Shown one piece after another: positions 36,609 through 46,542 of a stretch of DNA of 64,000 nt. A program made the translations under genes and the position numbers. The stretch is from NCBI RefSeq assembly GCF_003336745.1, contig NZ_QGMX01000004.1:62001-126000 (forward strand), written 5' to 3'. The notes under the pieces are model-generated. The model did not search any database. It saw only the letters and a program-made list of their open reading frames with translations, and was not told the origin of the DNA. Position 1 is the stretch's first letter, and each line of letters starts with the position of its first letter. This stretch comes from Thermus caldifontis. GTDB lineage: Bacteria > Deinococcota > Deinococci > Deinococcales > Thermaceae.

Positions 36609-37268
36609 ATGGACCTGGCCGCCCACATTGACCACACCCTCTTAAAACCCACCGCCACCCCCGAAGAGATCCTCAAAGTGGCGGAAGAAGCCCTGGAATA
36701 CGGGTTTTTCGGCCTCTGCATCCCCCCCTCCTACGTCCCCCTGGTGCGGGAGCGTTACCCCCATGCCCCCTTTCGCTTGGTAACCGTGGTGGGCTTCCCC
36801 TTGGGCTACCAGACCAAGGAGACCAAGGCCCTCGAGGCGGCCTTGGCCTTTGCCCAGGGAGCCCATGAGGTGGACATGGTGATCCACCTGGGCCGGGCCC
36901 TGGCCCAGGACTACGCCTATGTAGAGGAAGAAGTCCGCACCGTCCGCCAAGCGGTGCCGGGTGCCGTCCTTAAGGTGATTCTGGAAACAGGCCACTTCAC
37001 CCCCAAGGCTTTAGAAGCCCTAGCCGAGGCCGCCATCCGGGGCGGGGCCGACTTCCTGAAGACCTCCACCGGCTTTGGCCCCCGGGGAGCCAGCCTGGAG
37101 GACGTGGAACTCCTGGTCCGGCTGGCCCAAGGCCGGGCCCAGGTGAAGGCGGCAGGCGGCATCCGTGACCCGAAGATGGCCCTCAAGCTTCTGGAAGCGG
37201 GGGCCACCCGTCTGGGCACCTCCAGCGGGGTGGCCCTGGTGAAAGGGGAAGGTGGGGATGGGTACTAA
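36609..37268 (+). CDS. deoC: Deoxyribose-phosphate aldolase
   Basis: DeoC cleaves 2-deoxyribose 5-phosphate to glyceraldehyde 3-phosphate and acetaldehyde. The 219-residue TIM barrel starts MDLAAHIDHTLLKPTAT like the T. thermophilus enzyme. VLKVILETG carries one conserved lysine, GGADFLKTSTGFG the Schiff-base lysine near 149, and VKAAGGIR a third active-site lysine. The last bases overlap the start of the phospholipase-D gene (ATG at 37258), so the two are linked. Confidence 0.95.
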   Translation: MDLAAHIDHTLLKPTATPEEILKVAEEALEYGFFGLCIPPSYVPLVRERYPHAPFRLVTVVGFPLGYQTKETKALEAALAFAQGAHEVDMVIHLGRALAQDYAYVEEEVRTVRQAVPGAVLKVILETGHFTPKALEALAEAAIRGGADFLKTSTGFGPRGASLEDVELLVRLAQGRAQVKAAGGIRDPKMALKLLEAGATRLGTSSGVALVKGEGGDGY

Positions 37269-38409
37269 AAAGCGGCGCAAAAAGCCCACCCTGGCCGGGC
37301 TTCCGGGGTACGTGCTCCTCCTGGTCATCCTCCTCCTTTGGCTTTACCAGGAGCTCCGCCCAGGCCCGGTTTCCCCCCCCGCCCAGGCGGAACCAGGGGG
37401 GGTTGAGGTCTATTTCATGCCCCAGGAGGGGGAGGCCGCCAAGGCCCGCCTCATCGCCCTTATGGACGGGGCCAAGGAGAGCCTGGAAGGGGCCTTTTAC
37501 GAGTTTCGCGACCTGGAGATCGCCAGGGCCCTCTTGCGGGCCAAGGAGCAAGGGGTAAGGGTCAGGGTGTACGGGGAAAGCGATTACCGAAGCGATTTCC
37601 GCCGCTACCTGGTGGGGGCCGCCTTGGGCCAACAGGGGGAAACCCCCAGGGTGCCCCAGGAGGCCCTGAGGCAACGGGTTAAGCCCCTATCCCTGGATTG
37701 CGAAGAGATCGCGGGCCTTCCCGTCTGCTTTGACGAACGGGAGGGCTTCATGCACCATAAGTTCCTGGTGGTGGACGGCAAGGCGGTCTGGACTGGGAGC
37801 ACCAACATGACCTGGAACGCCTTCGCCCGAAATAACGAAAACAGCCTTCTCCTTCCGTCCCCCACCCTGGCCCAGGGGTACGCCAAGGAGTTCCAAGCCC
37901 TTTTTGGCGGCAACAAGGAGGGTTTGGGAGAGCCCGTGGCCTTCGCCCTTACGGACGAAAACCTCTCCCTGGAGGGCACCGCCTATTTCAGCCCAAGAGG
38001 GGGTCCATTGGCTCGGGAAGCCCTCCTGGAAAGGCTAAAAGCGGCCAAGCAGGAAATCCTGGTGATGGCCTTTGTCCTAAGCGATCGGGAGGTGGTGAAA
38101 GCCCTCATCCAGGCCAAGGGAAGGGGCGTTCCCGTCCAGGTCCTCCTGGAGACCCGGAACCTCCGGGATAGCCGCTACCAGGACCTTAAGGACGCCAGCA
38201 TTGAGGTGCGCCAGGATGGCAACCCTTACACCCTGCACCACAAGGTAATGGTGATAGACGGCACCTGGGTGGTCACGGGAAGCTACAACTTCACCGCTAG
38301 GGCCTGGCAGGTAAACAACGAAAATCTCCTCATCCTGAAAAGCCCCTCCCTGGCCCAGCGATACCGGCAGGAGTTCTTGAGGCTATGGCAGGAAGGAACG
38401 CCCCTTTAG
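37258..38409 (+). CDS. Phospholipase-D-like protein with two HKD motifs, membrane-anchored
   Basis: The 383-residue product has a basic N-terminus and one transmembrane helix (about 17-35), so the rest should face the periplasm. Two PLD-superfamily HKD motifs are present: [20 protein letters not shown] in the first half and [20 protein letters not shown] in the second. These build one active site that hydrolyses phosphodiesters (phospholipid head groups or DNA). Members of this type are often nucleases, and the target is not known here. ATG 37258 has AAGGTGGGG upstream and lies within the deoC end. The Maf gene overlaps its 3' end by 25 bases. Confidence 0.85.
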   Translation: MGTKKRRKKPTLAGLPGYVLLLVILLLWLYQELRPGPVSPPAQAEPGGVEVYFMPQEGEAAKARLIALMDGAKESLEGAFYEFRDLEIARALLRAKEQGVRVRVYGESDYRSDFRRYLVGAALGQQGETPRVPQEALRQRVKPLSLDCEEIAGLPVCFDEREGFMHHKFLVVDGKAVWTGSTNMTWNAFARNNENSLLLPSPTLAQGYAKEFQALFGGNKEGLGEPVAFALTDENLSLEGTAYFSPRGGPLAREALLERLKAAKQEILVMAFVLSDREVVKALIQAKGRGVPVQVLLETRNLRDSRYQDLKDASIEVRQDGNPYTLHHKVMVIDGTWVVTGSYNFTARAWQVNNENLLILKSPSLAQRYRQEFLRLWQEGTPL

Positions 38410-38960
38410 TGCTCACCCTAGCCTCGGGTAGTCCCAGGCGTAAGGCCCTCCTCGAGGCCCTGGGCTTTCCCCTAAGGGTGGTCCCCCCTGGGGTGGAAGA
38501 GGAAGGGGAAAGCCTTCCCCTAGACCCCAAGGAGCTGGCCCTGGCCCTGGCCCGGCGCAAGGGGGAAGGGGTGCCAGGGGAGTGGGTATTGGCCGCGGAT
38601 ACCGTGGTGGACCTGGAGGGCCGGGTGCTCGGCAAACCCAAGGATCGGGCAGAAAACCACCTCTTTCTCCGCCTCCTTTCCGGCAGAACCCACCGGGTCC
38701 ACACCGCCATCTACCTGCGCACCCCTCAAGACCTGGTGACGGAGGTGCACACCACCCAGGTCCGCTTCCGCAGGCTTTCCGAGGAGGAGATCGCCTGGTA
38801 CGTGCACAGCGGCGAGGGCCTGGACAAGGCGGGGGGCTACGGAGCCCAGGGCTTGGGCATGGCCCTTTTGCAGGCGATCGAGGGGGATTTCTACACGGTG
38901 GTGGGCCTGCCTGTGGCCCGGGTTTTTGCTCTTCTTTGGGAGAGGGGGTTTAGGCCATGA
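38385..38960 (+). CDS. maf: Maf-family nucleoside triphosphate pyrophosphatase
   Basis: Maf enzymes hydrolyse dTTP, UTP or modified nucleotides to monophosphates. The 191-residue product has [20 protein letters not shown] at the N-terminus, [20 protein letters not shown] in the middle and [21 protein letters not shown] with FYTVVGLPV, all family hallmarks. Gene order maf-mreC-mreD-mrdA is common and hints at a link to cell shape and septation. The start is ATG 38385, within the phospholipase-D end, and the stop overlaps the mreC start (ATGA). Confidence 0.93.
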   Translation: MAGRNAPLVLTLASGSPRRKALLEALGFPLRVVPPGVEEEGESLPLDPKELALALARRKGEGVPGEWVLAADTVVDLEGRVLGKPKDRAENHLFLRLLSGRTHRVHTAIYLRTPQDLVTEVHTTQVRFRRLSEEEIAWYVHSGEGLDKAGGYGAQGLGMALLQAIEGDFYTVVGLPVARVFALLWERGFRP

Positions 38961-39745
38961 GGGAAGTGGCCCTGCGCCGGGGGCTTTTCCTCCTCCTCTT
39001 GGCCTTGGGCCTGGCCATGGCAGCCTTAACGCGCCCCCTTGCCCCCCGCCTTGCCCTAACCCTTTCCCCCCTCACCGCCCCCCTTCCCGCCTTGGGCCAC
39101 CGCCTGGGGCAGAACCTGCGGGCCGCTCTGACCGCCCTCCTTAACCGCCAAGACCTCTTTGCGGAAAACCGAGCCCTAAAGGCACAGCTCTCCCAACTGG
39201 AGGGCGAGAATCGGAGGCTTCGCCTCGAGGTGGAGCGCCTCTCCCGGGCCCTCAAGGTCCAGGCCACCCAGGCCCCCGGGGTGGTGGCGGTGGCCCCGGT
39301 GGTGGGGGAGGACCTTTCCGGGCTTTACCGCCGCCTCGTCCTGGGCCTAGGGGAGCGGGATGGCCTCCGGGTGGGCATGCCGGTGACCGCCCCGGAGGGG
39401 CTGGTGGGGCTCGTCGTGGAGGTGGAGGAACGCCGAGCCCTGGTGCGCACCCTTCTGGACCCGGAAAGCCAGGTGGGCGTGCGGCCGGAGAAGGCCCCCG
39501 GACGGGGGATAGCCCGGGGTGTCCCCCCTGACCACCTGGTGGCGGAGTTCCCCCCCACGGTCAAGGTGGCTCCGGGCGATCTGCTCCTCACCGGAGCCCC
39601 CCTGGGCCTTTTCCCCGATGGCATCCCTGTGGGCCGGGTGGAACGTGTGGAGCGCATCCAAGGGGGATTAAAGCTGCGGGCCTGGGCCAGGCCCCTGGTG
39701 GAGCTATCCCTACTGGAAGAGGTTATCGTGCTGAGGCCGTTATGA
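38957..39745 (+). CDS. mreC: Rod-shape-determining protein MreC
   Basis: MreC links MreB filaments to the elongation penicillin-binding protein outside the membrane. The 262-residue product has a short cytosolic end, one membrane helix (about 9-25), a coiled coil (about 66-98: [28 protein letters not shown]) and the beta-barrel part with [29 protein letters not shown] and [20 protein letters not shown]. It is translationally coupled to maf and mreD through ATGA overlaps. mreB is not in the window. Confidence 0.93.
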   Translation: MREVALRRGLFLLLLALGLAMAALTRPLAPRLALTLSPLTAPLPALGHRLGQNLRAALTALLNRQDLFAENRALKAQLSQLEGENRRLRLEVERLSRALKVQATQAPGVVAVAPVVGEDLSGLYRRLVLGLGERDGLRVGMPVTAPEGLVGLVVEVEERRALVRTLLDPESQVGVRPEKAPGRGIARGVPPDHLVAEFPPTVKVAPGDLLLTGAPLGLFPDGIPVGRVERVERIQGGLKLRAWARPLVELSLLEEVIVLRPL

Positions 39746-40200
39746 TGGGCGTTTTGCTCCTGATCACCCTCGCCCTCTCCGGATTCCTAGGGGCCCTCTG
39801 GCCTCAGGGGCTGATGGCCCCGGACCTCTTCCTGGTCCTGGCCCTCCTCTATGCCCGAAGCCTTCCCTACTACCTGGGCCTCCCCTGGGCCTTTTTCCTG
39901 GGGCTTGTGCAAGATCTCCTGGGATACGGGCTTTTGGGTCTCCATGCGGTAGGGCTTTTGAGCGCCAGCTACGCCTACTATGCGGCAAGCCGCCGCCTAG
40001 CTCCAGGGGAGGCTCCTGGGATCCTCTTCTCCTTCATCTGGGCCTTTTCCGCCAAGTGGGCGGGCTACTTCCTGGTGGCCTACTGGCTACGCCTGGAACT
40101 TCCCGCCTTCTTGCCCCGGGACCTTCTCCTCGAGGGCCTCCTCACCCTTCCCTTGGCCCTCCTGGCCTGGCGCCTCCTGCCGCCTCCCCGACGACCATGA
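39742..40200 (+). CDS. mreD: Rod-shape-determining protein MreD
   Basis: The 152-residue, very hydrophobic protein has about five membrane helices and the MreD-type segments LMAPDLFLVLALLYARSLPYYLGLPWAFFLGLVQDLLGYGLLGLHA. It belongs to the elongasome with MreC, MrdA and RodA. The start overlaps the mreC stop (the ATGATG region at 39742) and its TGA overlaps the mrdA ATG at 40197, so it is translated in the operon. Family length is usually 160-180. Confidence 0.88.
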   Translation: MMGVLLLITLALSGFLGALWPQGLMAPDLFLVLALLYARSLPYYLGLPWAFFLGLVQDLLGYGLLGLHAVGLLSASYAYYAASRRLAPGEAPGILFSFIWAFSAKWAGYFLVAYWLRLELPAFLPRDLLLEGLLTLPLALLAWRLLPPPRRP

Positions 40201-41942
40201 CCAGCCGGCTTTACGCCCTCATGCTCTTCTTTCTCCTGGCCTTCGGCCTCCTGGCCCTAAGGGCCTGGCACCTGCAAGTCCTGCAGCATGAGAAGTACGC
40301 CCTGCGGAGCCAAGGCAACTACCTGAAGACCGAGGGCATACCCGCCCCCCGGGGCCGCATCCTGGACCGCAAGGGCCGGGTGATCGCCCAGGACCGGCTG
40401 GTGGTGGACCTGGTTTACGAAGGGGGCGAGGTGGCCTTCAAGGAGAGGCTTCTGCCCCTCTTGGGCCTCAAGGAGCTCCCCAAGGTCCAGGGCCCCACGG
40501 TCCTGAAAGCGGGGGTGCCCGAATACCTGCTTCCCACCCTGGCGGAGATCACCGCAGGGCAGAAAAACCTCAAGCTGGTGGAGCGGATTGAGCGCCACTA
40601 CCCCAACCCCATCTCGGGGCCCGTCCTCGGGTATGTGCTCCAGGCCAACGCCGAGCAGGTGAAACGGGGATACAGCCCCGACGAGCAGGTGGGCCAAGCG
40701 GGCCTCGAGGCGGCCCTCGAGCCCTACCTCAGGGGCAAGCGCGGCCTGAAGGCGGTGGAGGTCAACGTCCGGGGGGAGCGCCTTAGGGAAAGCATCCTGG
40801 AGGAACCCACCCCCGGGCAGGATGTGGTCCTCACCCTGGACCTGGACCTCCAGCAAGCGGCGGAAAAGGCCCTGGAGGAGGCCTTGGCGGACATCAACGC
40901 CGGACGGAGGTCCAAGGGCCTTCCCCCCGCCACCCTGGTTAAGGGGGCCATCGTGGCCCTAAATCCCAAAACGGGTGAGGTTCTGGTCATGGCCAGTGCC
41001 CCTTCCTTTGACCCCAACCTTTTCGCCAAACGGCCCATCCCCCAGGAGGTCCAGGCCCTTCTCACGGACAAGAACCTCCCCCTCCTGAACCGGGCGGTGC
41101 AACCCTATACCCCAGGCTCCACCTTCAAGCTGGCCACCAGCTATACCCTTCTGGAGGAGGGCTACGTGAATCCCTCCACCGCCTTCCGGTGTAGCCCCTA
41201 CATAGTCTTCGGAGGCCAGGTGCGCCGCAACTGGGCCTCACGGGACATGGGCTCCATGACGGTCAGGGAGGCCATCGCCTGGAGCTGCAACACCTGGTAC
41301 TACCAGGCGGTGGCCCAAGACCCCCTGGGGGTGGTGGACCGCCTGGCTGCGAGAGCCCGCCTTCTGGGCCTAGGGGAAGCGACCGGGCTAGAGATCGCTG
41401 AGCGCACCGGGCTTCTTCCCACCCGGGCTTGGAAGCGGGAGGCTTTAAAAGAGCCCTGGTATCCAGGGGAAACCCTTTCCTTGGCCATCGGGCAAGGACC
41501 CCTCCTCACCACCCCAGCCCAGGTGGCCCGCATGCTATCCACCATCGCCAACGCCGGGGAGAAACCCACCCTCCACCTGGTGAAACGCATCGGCCAAAGG
41601 GAGGTTAGGCCCCGGCTGGAGCCGGTTCCCGGGCGTTTTTGGACGGTGCTGCAGGAAGGTTTACGCAAGACCGTAAAAGAGGGTACGGCCCGCCATGTTT
41701 TGGGTAACTTCCCCGTGCCCACCGGGGGCAAAACGGGAACCGCGGAAACCCCAGGGAAACGGGCGGGCCTCGAGCACGCCTGGTACATGGGTTACGGCCC
41801 CGCCGAGCCCGGCTCCCCCTACCCCCCTTTGGTGGTGGTGGCCTTCTTTGAAAACGGCGGAGAGGGAAGCCGTGTGGCCCTCCCCGCCGTGCGGAAGGTG
41901 ATGGCCGCTTACTGGCGGGTCGAGGAAGCCCAGGCCAGGTAG
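40197..41942 (+). CDS. mrdA: Penicillin-binding protein 2, elongation transpeptidase
   Basis: The 581-residue protein has one membrane helix (about 7-24) and a PBP dimerisation domain (about 45-200). The transpeptidase domain has the active-site Ser308 in STFK, SCN at 363-365 and KTG at 512-514. It cross-links peptidoglycan during rod elongation with RodA. Its start overlaps the mreD stop, confirming MTSRLYALML as the N-terminus. The adjacent rodA gene of many bacteria is missing here. The minC gene follows 9 bases after its stop. Confidence 0.93.
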   Translation: MTSRLYALMLFFLLAFGLLALRAWHLQVLQHEKYALRSQGNYLKTEGIPAPRGRILDRKGRVIAQDRLVVDLVYEGGEVAFKERLLPLLGLKELPKVQGPTVLKAGVPEYLLPTLAEITAGQKNLKLVERIERHYPNPISGPVLGYVLQANAEQVKRGYSPDEQVGQAGLEAALEPYLRGKRGLKAVEVNVRGERLRESILEEPTPGQDVVLTLDLDLQQAAEKALEEALADINAGRRSKGLPPATLVKGAIVALNPKTGEVLVMASAPSFDPNLFAKRPIPQEVQALLTDKNLPLLNRAVQPYTPGSTFKLATSYTLLEEGYVNPSTAFRCSPYIVFGGQVRRNWASRDMGSMTVREAIAWSCNTWYYQAVAQDPLGVVDRLAARARLLGLGEATGLEIAERTGLLPTRAWKREALKEPWYPGETLSLAIGQGPLLTTPAQVARMLSTIANAGEKPTLHLVKRIGQREVRPRLEPVPGRFWTVLQEGLRKTVKEGTARHVLGNFPVPTGGKTGTAETPGKRAGLEHAWYMGYGPAEPGSPYPPLVVVAFFENGGEGSRVALPAVRKVMAAYWRVEEAQAR

Positions 41943-41951
41943 AATAACCCC

Positions 41952-42479
41952 ATGCGGCTCCGCGCCAGCCCCAAGGCCCTAGCCCTGCGCTTGGACGGGG
42001 GAGAAACCCCGGAAGAAATCCAAAACCTTAAGCTACCGGAAGACCTTCCCCTCGAGGTGGAGGTGGCCGGGCCTGTGCCTGGGGACGTGCTCCAAGCCTT
42101 GCTGGAGCTGGGCCGGCCCCTCACCCTAATCCCTCCGCGAAACCGCCTTCCCGCCGGCACCCTGGTCCTCAGCAAGACCCTTCGCTCTGGCGAACGGGTG
42201 GAACACCCCGGCACCGTGGTGGTCCTGGGCGATGTGAACCCGGGAGCCGAGGTGGTGGCAGGGGGGGACGTGATCGTGGTGGGCAAACTGCGAGGTCTGG
42301 CCCATGCGGGGGCAGGGGGCGACGAGGAGCGCTTCATCTTCGCCCTGGAGCTGGCCGCCAAGCAGGTGCGCATCGGCCCCCACCTGGCCCAAGCCCCGGA
42401 GGACCTGGACGCACGGGGCCCCGAGATCGCCCGGGTCCAGGAGGGAAGGATCGTGGTGGAACCCGCTAAAAAGCGATAG
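41952..42479 (+). CDS. minC: Septum site-determining protein MinC
   Basis: The 175-residue product has a short N-terminal domain (about 1-65) and the beta-helix C-terminal domain with [42 protein letters not shown], diagnostic of MinC, an FtsZ polymerisation inhibitor that needs MinD for membrane recruitment. MinC is usually next to minD, but the following gene is convergent and unrelated, so minD must be elsewhere. It belongs to the mre operon through the 9-base gap after mrdA. The 3' end overlaps the DUF420 gene by 14 bases. Confidence 0.88.
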   Translation: MRLRASPKALALRLDGGETPEEIQNLKLPEDLPLEVEVAGPVPGDVLQALLELGRPLTLIPPRNRLPAGTLVLSKTLRSGERVEHPGTVVVLGDVNPGAEVVAGGDVIVVGKLRGLAHAGAGGDEERFIFALELAAKQVRIGPHLAQAPEDLDARGPEIARVQEGRIVVEPAKKR

Positions 42480-42903
42480 TTCCCGTTTCCACCCCGTACC
42501 GCTTCAGCACGAGATAAATGACCCAACCCGATGCGGCCACGTACAGCCAGATGGGCACCAGCACCTTGGCCCAACGCTTGTGCAGAATGAACTCCCCTCT
42601 AAAAGCCCGCCAGATCACGTAAAGGGCCAACGGTCCGTTGAGGGCGGCCAGGAGGGTGTGGGTGATGAGGAGAAGGTAGTAGGCTCCCCGCCAGGCCTCA
42701 GGCCCCCCGTAGGCGGTGGTGCCATGAAGGGCCCATTTGGCCAGGTAGAAGACCAGGAAAAGGAGGGCCAAGGAGGTGGCCGTGAGCATGGCCCGGTGAT
42801 GCCAGACCCTCTTCCCCCTTCTGATCAAGGCAACCCCCACCAGCAGCGCCAACCCTGAGAGCACGATGCTCCAAACCGCCAGCAAGCCCAAAAGCTCCTT
42901 CAC
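42466..42903 (-). CDS. DUF420 membrane protein
   Basis: The 145-residue protein has four membrane helices with a conserved HHRAM and, after TTAYGG, a [13 protein letters not shown] segment holding histidines that could bind haem or metal. This matches DUF420 (YozB/CtaM-like) proteins, some of which help mature aa3-type oxidases in other bacteria. A respiratory role is therefore plausible but not proven, since no oxidase gene is adjacent. Its start overlaps the stop of the 92-residue gene (ATGA), and its stop converges on minC with a 14-base overlap. Confidence 0.8.
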   Translation of the reverse strand: MKELLGLLAVWSIVLSGLALLVGVALIRRGKRVWHHRAMLTATSLALLFLVFYLAKWALHGTTAYGGPEAWRGAYYLLLITHTLLAALNGPLALYVIWRAFRGEFILHKRWAKVLVPIWLYVAASGWVIYLVLKRYGVETGTIAF

Positions 42904-43178
42904 GCCCTTTCCTCCCCTAAACGCTCGCCCAGAAGCCGCACGGGCTCCAGCCTTGAGGTGCGCGCATAACTGTAACCCCTCAAGTAATCCTCCTCTTGAC
43001 CTAAAAGCTGGTAAAGCCTAAGGTAGGCCACGGCCAGAAGCCCATCCCGTTCCTGCCCAGGGGGAAGCCGGTGAAGAAGCCTGGCAATCTCGCGGAGCCT
43101 GGGGACCTGGCTGGCCTCGAGGGGAGTACCCCTCAGGGCCCGGGCCAAGTCCGCCAAGGTGTTGCCGTTCCGCCTCAT
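42900..43178 (-). CDS. Hypothetical protein (92 aa)
   Basis: The product is a small, soluble, Arg- and Leu-rich protein ([34 protein letters not shown], then [23 protein letters not shown]). It looks all-helical with no signal or motif. It overlaps the DUF420 gene start by four bases, which is the main evidence that it is translated. No family recognised. Confidence 0.5.
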   Translation of the reverse strand: MRRNGNTLADLARALRGTPLEASQVPRLREIARLLHRLPPGQERDGLLAVAYLRLYQLLGQEEDYLRGYSYARTSRLEPVRLLGERLGEERA

Positions 43179-43207
43179 AGCCCCCAGGAGTGTACCACGC
43201 CCTGCCC

Positions 43208-43783
43208 CTAGGGAATGCGCCGGCTGGCGCGGTTCCCAGCAGCGTCCACCGCAAGCAGCACAGCCCCGGCCGGTACCTCCGCAGAGAAGGCCACCGTGGC
43301 CTCCTTGGGAAGGGAAAGGGGAGTATAGCGCCCCCCCACCTGAACCACCACCCGGTCCACCTGGACGTTGTCCTCCACCCGTCCGTACACCCGGTACAAG
43401 CTGCCTTCCCTCTCCACCCTTTCCACCACGATGCGGGGAGGCACGGCATCCAACACCAGGGGGACCCGCTTCGCCCCGCGGTTACCTTGGGGGTCTTCCG
43501 CCTCCAAGAGAAGCTCTACCTTTCCGGAAGCCGGGGCCTGGAGGCGGAAGCGGAACTGCACCAGCCGCTTGCCTGCCTCCCCCTGAGGCATCACGGACTG
43601 GCCATTAACCCAGATCCCCGCTACCCCGGAGGGATCAAAGGCATAACCCTCCACCCTGACCTCTTTTCCCGGGGCCACCGCCCCACCCAAGGGCTCCGTA
43701 AACCCCACCTCCGGGGGAACGGTATCGGGCCGGGTGCAGGAGACAAGAAGAAGGATAAAAGGATAGAGGAGATGCGTGCGCAT
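43208..43783 (-). CDS. Predicted lipoprotein with Ig-like domains
   Basis: The 191-residue product starts MRTHLLYPFILLLVSC, with a lipobox Cys at residue 16, so it should be lipid-anchored. Two Ig-like beta-sandwich repeats follow: PPEVGFTEPLGGAV...VRVEGYAFDPSGVAGIWVN and PPRIVVERVEREGSLYRVYGRVEDNVQVDRVVVQVGG, each with the Asp-containing turn seen in such extracellular modules. There is no catalytic motif. Its ATG and SD lie inside a 16-bp perfect hairpin (43761-43794). The upstream neighbour on the same strand is the secreted protein at 43811. Confidence 0.75.
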   Translation of the reverse strand: MRTHLLYPFILLLVSCTRPDTVPPEVGFTEPLGGAVAPGKEVRVEGYAFDPSGVAGIWVNGQSVMPQGEAGKRLVQFRFRLQAPASGKVELLLEAEDPQGNRGAKRVPLVLDAVPPRIVVERVEREGSLYRVYGRVEDNVQVDRVVVQVGGRYTPLSLPKEATVAFSAEVPAGAVLLAVDAAGNRASRRIP

Positions 43784-43794
43784 CTCCTCTATCC
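43761..43794 (-). terminator. Terminator-like 16-bp hairpin overlapping a gene start
   Basis: GGATAGAGGAGATGCG (43761-43776) and its exact complement (43779-43794) flank two bases. On the complement it is followed by TTTTATCCTT, as in an intrinsic terminator for the gene ending at 43811, 17 bases upstream. The stem contains the GAGGAG and ATG of the lipoprotein gene. Confidence 0.75.
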
Positions 43795-43810
43795 TAAAGG
43801 GTAAGCCACC

Positions 43811-44248
43811 TTAACGCAGGATCACACCAACCCGCCCGGCAAAATATGGGCCGAAAATCGGGCTAGGAAGAAGCAGGCTGACACCCAACTGGCCCTCAAA
43901 GTAGGGGTTTATAGCCGGATCGGGAAGCTGGATCTCCACTCCCACAAGGCCATGAGGATAGACACCAAACAAAGCGCCAGCTAGGTAGACGTTTGCCCCC
44001 AAGCCAAACCCGTAATACCAGCTCATCCCCAGGTTCGTGGAGCTGGGAATTGTTGTCTTGGACAGGATAAAGGCAGCATCGCCTGCAATGCCAAATAAGC
44101 CGAAGCCGGCTCCTAGACGTAAATTAGCACTCTGATACTGAAGGCCCAGATACGTAGGGTAACCGGAGTAGAAACCAATCCCTGGAGTCTGGGCAAACCC
44201 CATGGACAACGCCAAACTTGCCACCAAACCCAAGATAAGCTTTTTCAT
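43811..44248 (-). CDS. Small secreted protein, possible outer-membrane beta-barrel
   Basis: The 145-residue product has a clear signal peptide (MKKLILGLVASLALSMGFAQ). The mature part alternates aromatic, glycine and small residues (GIGFYSGYPTYLGLQYQSANLRLGAGFGLFG, WYYGFGLGANVYLAG), ends in a hydrophobic beta strand and has no Cys, as in small outer-membrane barrels. SD AAGGAGG lies five bases before the ATG. It has its own strong promoter and a terminator-like hairpin after it. Base composition is less GC-rich than its neighbours. Confidence 0.65.
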   Translation of the reverse strand: MKKLILGLVASLALSMGFAQTPGIGFYSGYPTYLGLQYQSANLRLGAGFGLFGIAGDAAFILSKTTIPSSTNLGMSWYYGFGLGANVYLAGALFGVYPHGLVGVEIQLPDPAINPYFEGQLGVSLLLPSPIFGPYFAGRVGVILR

Positions 44249-44295
44249 CGCCACCTCCTTTTGACCTGACCCCGTCTGACCCATGGGCCGATCAC

Positions 44296-44324
44296 ACTAT
44301 AGCAAAGTGTTCTCTAGAAGTCAA
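44296..44324 (-). promoter_or_regulatory. Promoter of the secreted protein gene
   Basis: On the complement, TTGACT (44324-44319), a 17-base spacer and TATAGT (44301-44296) lie 47 bases before the ATG. The leader contains GGGTCAG twice (GGGTCAGACGGGGTCAG) before the SD. Confidence 0.8.
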
Positions 44325-44332
44325 ACACAAGC

Positions 44333-45478
44333 TTATGTTGTATAAAGGGCGTTAATCTTAACATACCCCTCCGTCAAATCACACCCCCAGGCCACGCCCT
44401 CCCCGTGGCCCTCCTGAAGCTCCACCAGGATTTCCACCTCTTCCGAGCGCATAGCTTGGCTGGCGGCCTGCCGGTCAAAGGGAAGGGCGCCTCCGGCATA
44501 CAGGACAATCCCCTGCACCTGGATCCGCACCCTTAGGGGATCAAACCGGGCTCCCGAGTTGCCTAACGCCGCCAAAATGCGACCCCAGTTGGGATCGTTT
44601 CCGTAAAGGGCGCTTTTCCAGAGGGCGCTCCCCGCTATGGTCCTCGCCGCTCGCCTGGCCTCCTCCTCCGTGGCCGCCCCCACCACCCGCACGGTCATGA
44701 GCTTAGTAGCCCCCTCCCCATCCCGGGCCATCTTCCTGGCCAGCTCCCGGGCCACTCCCTCCAAGGCGGGGACGAAGGCCTCGAGGGGCACCCCACCATA
44801 AGCCCCGTTGGCCATGACCAGGGCAAGGTCGTTGGTGGAGGTATCCCCGTCCACGGTCACCTGGTTGAAGGTGCGGTCCACAATGCCCCGCCAGACTTCC
44901 CTTAAGGCCCCCTGGGGCAACGCAGCATCCGTCACCAGGAAGGCCAGCATGGTGGCCATGTTGGGGTGGATCATGCCGCTTCCCTTGGCGATGCCCACGA
45001 TCCTCGCCCCCTCCACCTCGGCCTCGGCCACCTTGGCCACCAGGTCGGTGGTGAGGATGGCCTCGGCGAAGGCATCGGCATAGGGGGTGAGCTCAATCTG
45101 GGGTAGACCCGCCTCCACCTTCTCCACGGGAAGGGGAACGCCGATGACCCCAGTGGAAGCCGTCAAGACCTCCTCCACGGAAAGCCCCAAGCGCAGGGCC
45201 GCGGCCTCAGCCATGCGCCGGTCGTCCAAAAAACCACGCTCCCCGGTAGCGCAGTTGGCGTTGCCCGCGTTGACCACCACCGCCCGTAAGGGGCCCCCTT
45301 GGGCATGAAGGGCCCTGCCCCGGTGGATGGAAGGGGCAGCGGCCCGATTCTGCGTGGCCACATAGGCCCAGGAAGCGGGAAGGCCGGACACCAAAAGGGC
45401 TAGATCGGGCTTGCCCGAAGGTTTGATGCCCGCCCGGGTGGCCCCTGCGCGGAACCCCCTTGGCAGCTTCACGGCCAT
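44333..45478 (-). CDS. argJ: ArgJ: ornithine acetyltransferase / N-acetylglutamate synthase
   Basis: ArgJ transfers the acetyl group from N-acetylornithine to glutamate in the cyclic arginine pathway. It self-cleaves at an Ala-Thr bond: the nucleophile is Thr176 in [18 protein letters not shown] (Ala175/Thr176 cut). The 381-residue length and [37 protein letters not shown] fit the family. Whether it is bifunctional (with synthase activity) cannot be told from sequence alone. The gene starts 10 bases inside argC, and is the last of argF-argC-argJ. Confidence 0.94.
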   Translation of the reverse strand: MAVKLPRGFRAGATRAGIKPSGKPDLALLVSGLPASWAYVATQNRAAAPSIHRGRALHAQGGPLRAVVVNAGNANCATGERGFLDDRRMAEAAALRLGLSVEEVLTASTGVIGVPLPVEKVEAGLPQIELTPYADAFAEAILTTDLVAKVAEAEVEGARIVGIAKGSGMIHPNMATMLAFLVTDAALPQGALREVWRGIVDRTFNQVTVDGDTSTNDLALVMANGAYGGVPLEAFVPALEGVARELARKMARDGEGATKLMTVRVVGAATEEEARRAARTIAGSALWKSALYGNDPNWGRILAALGNSGARFDPLRVRIQVQGIVLYAGGALPFDRQAASQAMRSEEVEILVELQEGHGEGVAWGCDLTEGYVKINALYTT

Positions 45479-46518
45479 ATACCCTCCTTGGGAAGCGCGG
45501 TTTCTTCAGGAAAACCCAGCATCAGGTTCAGGTTCTGCACCGCTTGGCCCGCCATACCCTTGACCAGGTTATCCAAGGCGGCAAACACGAGGACACGCCC
45601 GGTTCGGGGCTCATAGAGAGGTTTCACATCCACCCGGTTGGAGGCATAGGTACCCTTGGTCTCGGGCAAGGCCTCCCGCAGTACCCGCACAAAGGGCTCC
45701 CCCATGTAAAAATCGCCATAAAGTTCGTCCAAAGTACCCTGGCTCCAGTCCCCATCCACCTCGGCCTCCGCGGTAACCAGGATGCCCCGGGTCATGGGCA
45801 CCAGGTGGGGCACAAAGGTTAAGCGCACCTCCCCCACCGGCCCGTGGGTCCTCACCCTCGGCCCCTGGGCCAATAGACGCCCCAAGTTTCTCTCCATCTC
45901 CGGGATATGGCGGTGGGTACCCCCTACCTTGTAGGGCTTGAGGTTCTCGTTGACCTCGGCAAAGAAAGTCCCTTCCCCCTCTCTCCCCGCCCCGGAAACC
46001 CCGCTAAGGCCCACCACAAAAGCCCTCCGCAGGACCCCTGCCGAGGCCAGGGGCGCCAGGGCCAAGGTGGCGGCCGTCACGTAGCAACCGGGATTGGCCA
46101 CCAGCCTCGCCCCCTTTAGCTCCTCCCGGTGGAGTTCGGGAAGGCCATAGATGGCCACCGGGTAAAGCCCCGGGCTCTTATGGGGGATGCCATACCAAGC
46201 CTCGTAGACCTCCGGCGGAAGCCGATAGTCCCCGGAGAGGTCTATTACCCGTTTACCCGCCTCCAGGAGCTTGGGGGTAAGCTCCATGGCCAGACCGTTG
46301 GGCAGGGCCAGGAAGACCACCTCGGCCCGGTCCAGGACCTCCTCTTGGGAATGAAAGGGCCTACTATCCCACAGCTGGGGCCAGGCAGCCGAAAGGGGCT
46401 TCCCCTCGTATTTGCGGCTGCTAAACCCCACCACCTCCACCCCGGGGTGGGCCTTCAGCAAGCGGAGAAGCTCAGCCCCCCCGTACCCCGAAGCCCCCAC
46501 AATCCCCACCCTCACCAC
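45469..46518 (-). CDS. argC: N-acetyl-gamma-glutamyl-phosphate reductase
   Basis: ArgC reduces acetylglutamyl phosphate to the semialdehyde with NADPH in arginine synthesis. The 349-residue product has the Rossmann fingerprint [18 protein letters not shown] at the N-terminus and the catalytic Cys145 in ANPGCYVTA, with [12 protein letters not shown] and a His-containing THRHIPEME as in the family. The start is GTG at 46518 after SD GGAGG; a second GTG lies one codon later. It overlaps argJ and follows argF. Confidence 0.94.
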   Translation of the reverse strand: MVRVGIVGASGYGGAELLRLLKAHPGVEVVGFSSRKYEGKPLSAAWPQLWDSRPFHSQEEVLDRAEVVFLALPNGLAMELTPKLLEAGKRVIDLSGDYRLPPEVYEAWYGIPHKSPGLYPVAIYGLPELHREELKGARLVANPGCYVTAATLALAPLASAGVLRRAFVVGLSGVSGAGREGEGTFFAEVNENLKPYKVGGTHRHIPEMERNLGRLLAQGPRVRTHGPVGEVRLTFVPHLVPMTRGILVTAEAEVDGDWSQGTLDELYGDFYMGEPFVRVLREALPETKGTYASNRVDVKPLYEPRTGRVLVFAALDNLVKGMAGQAVQNLNLMLGFPEETALPKEGIWP

Positions 46519-46542
46519 GGCACCTCCAAAGGGATCTCGCCC

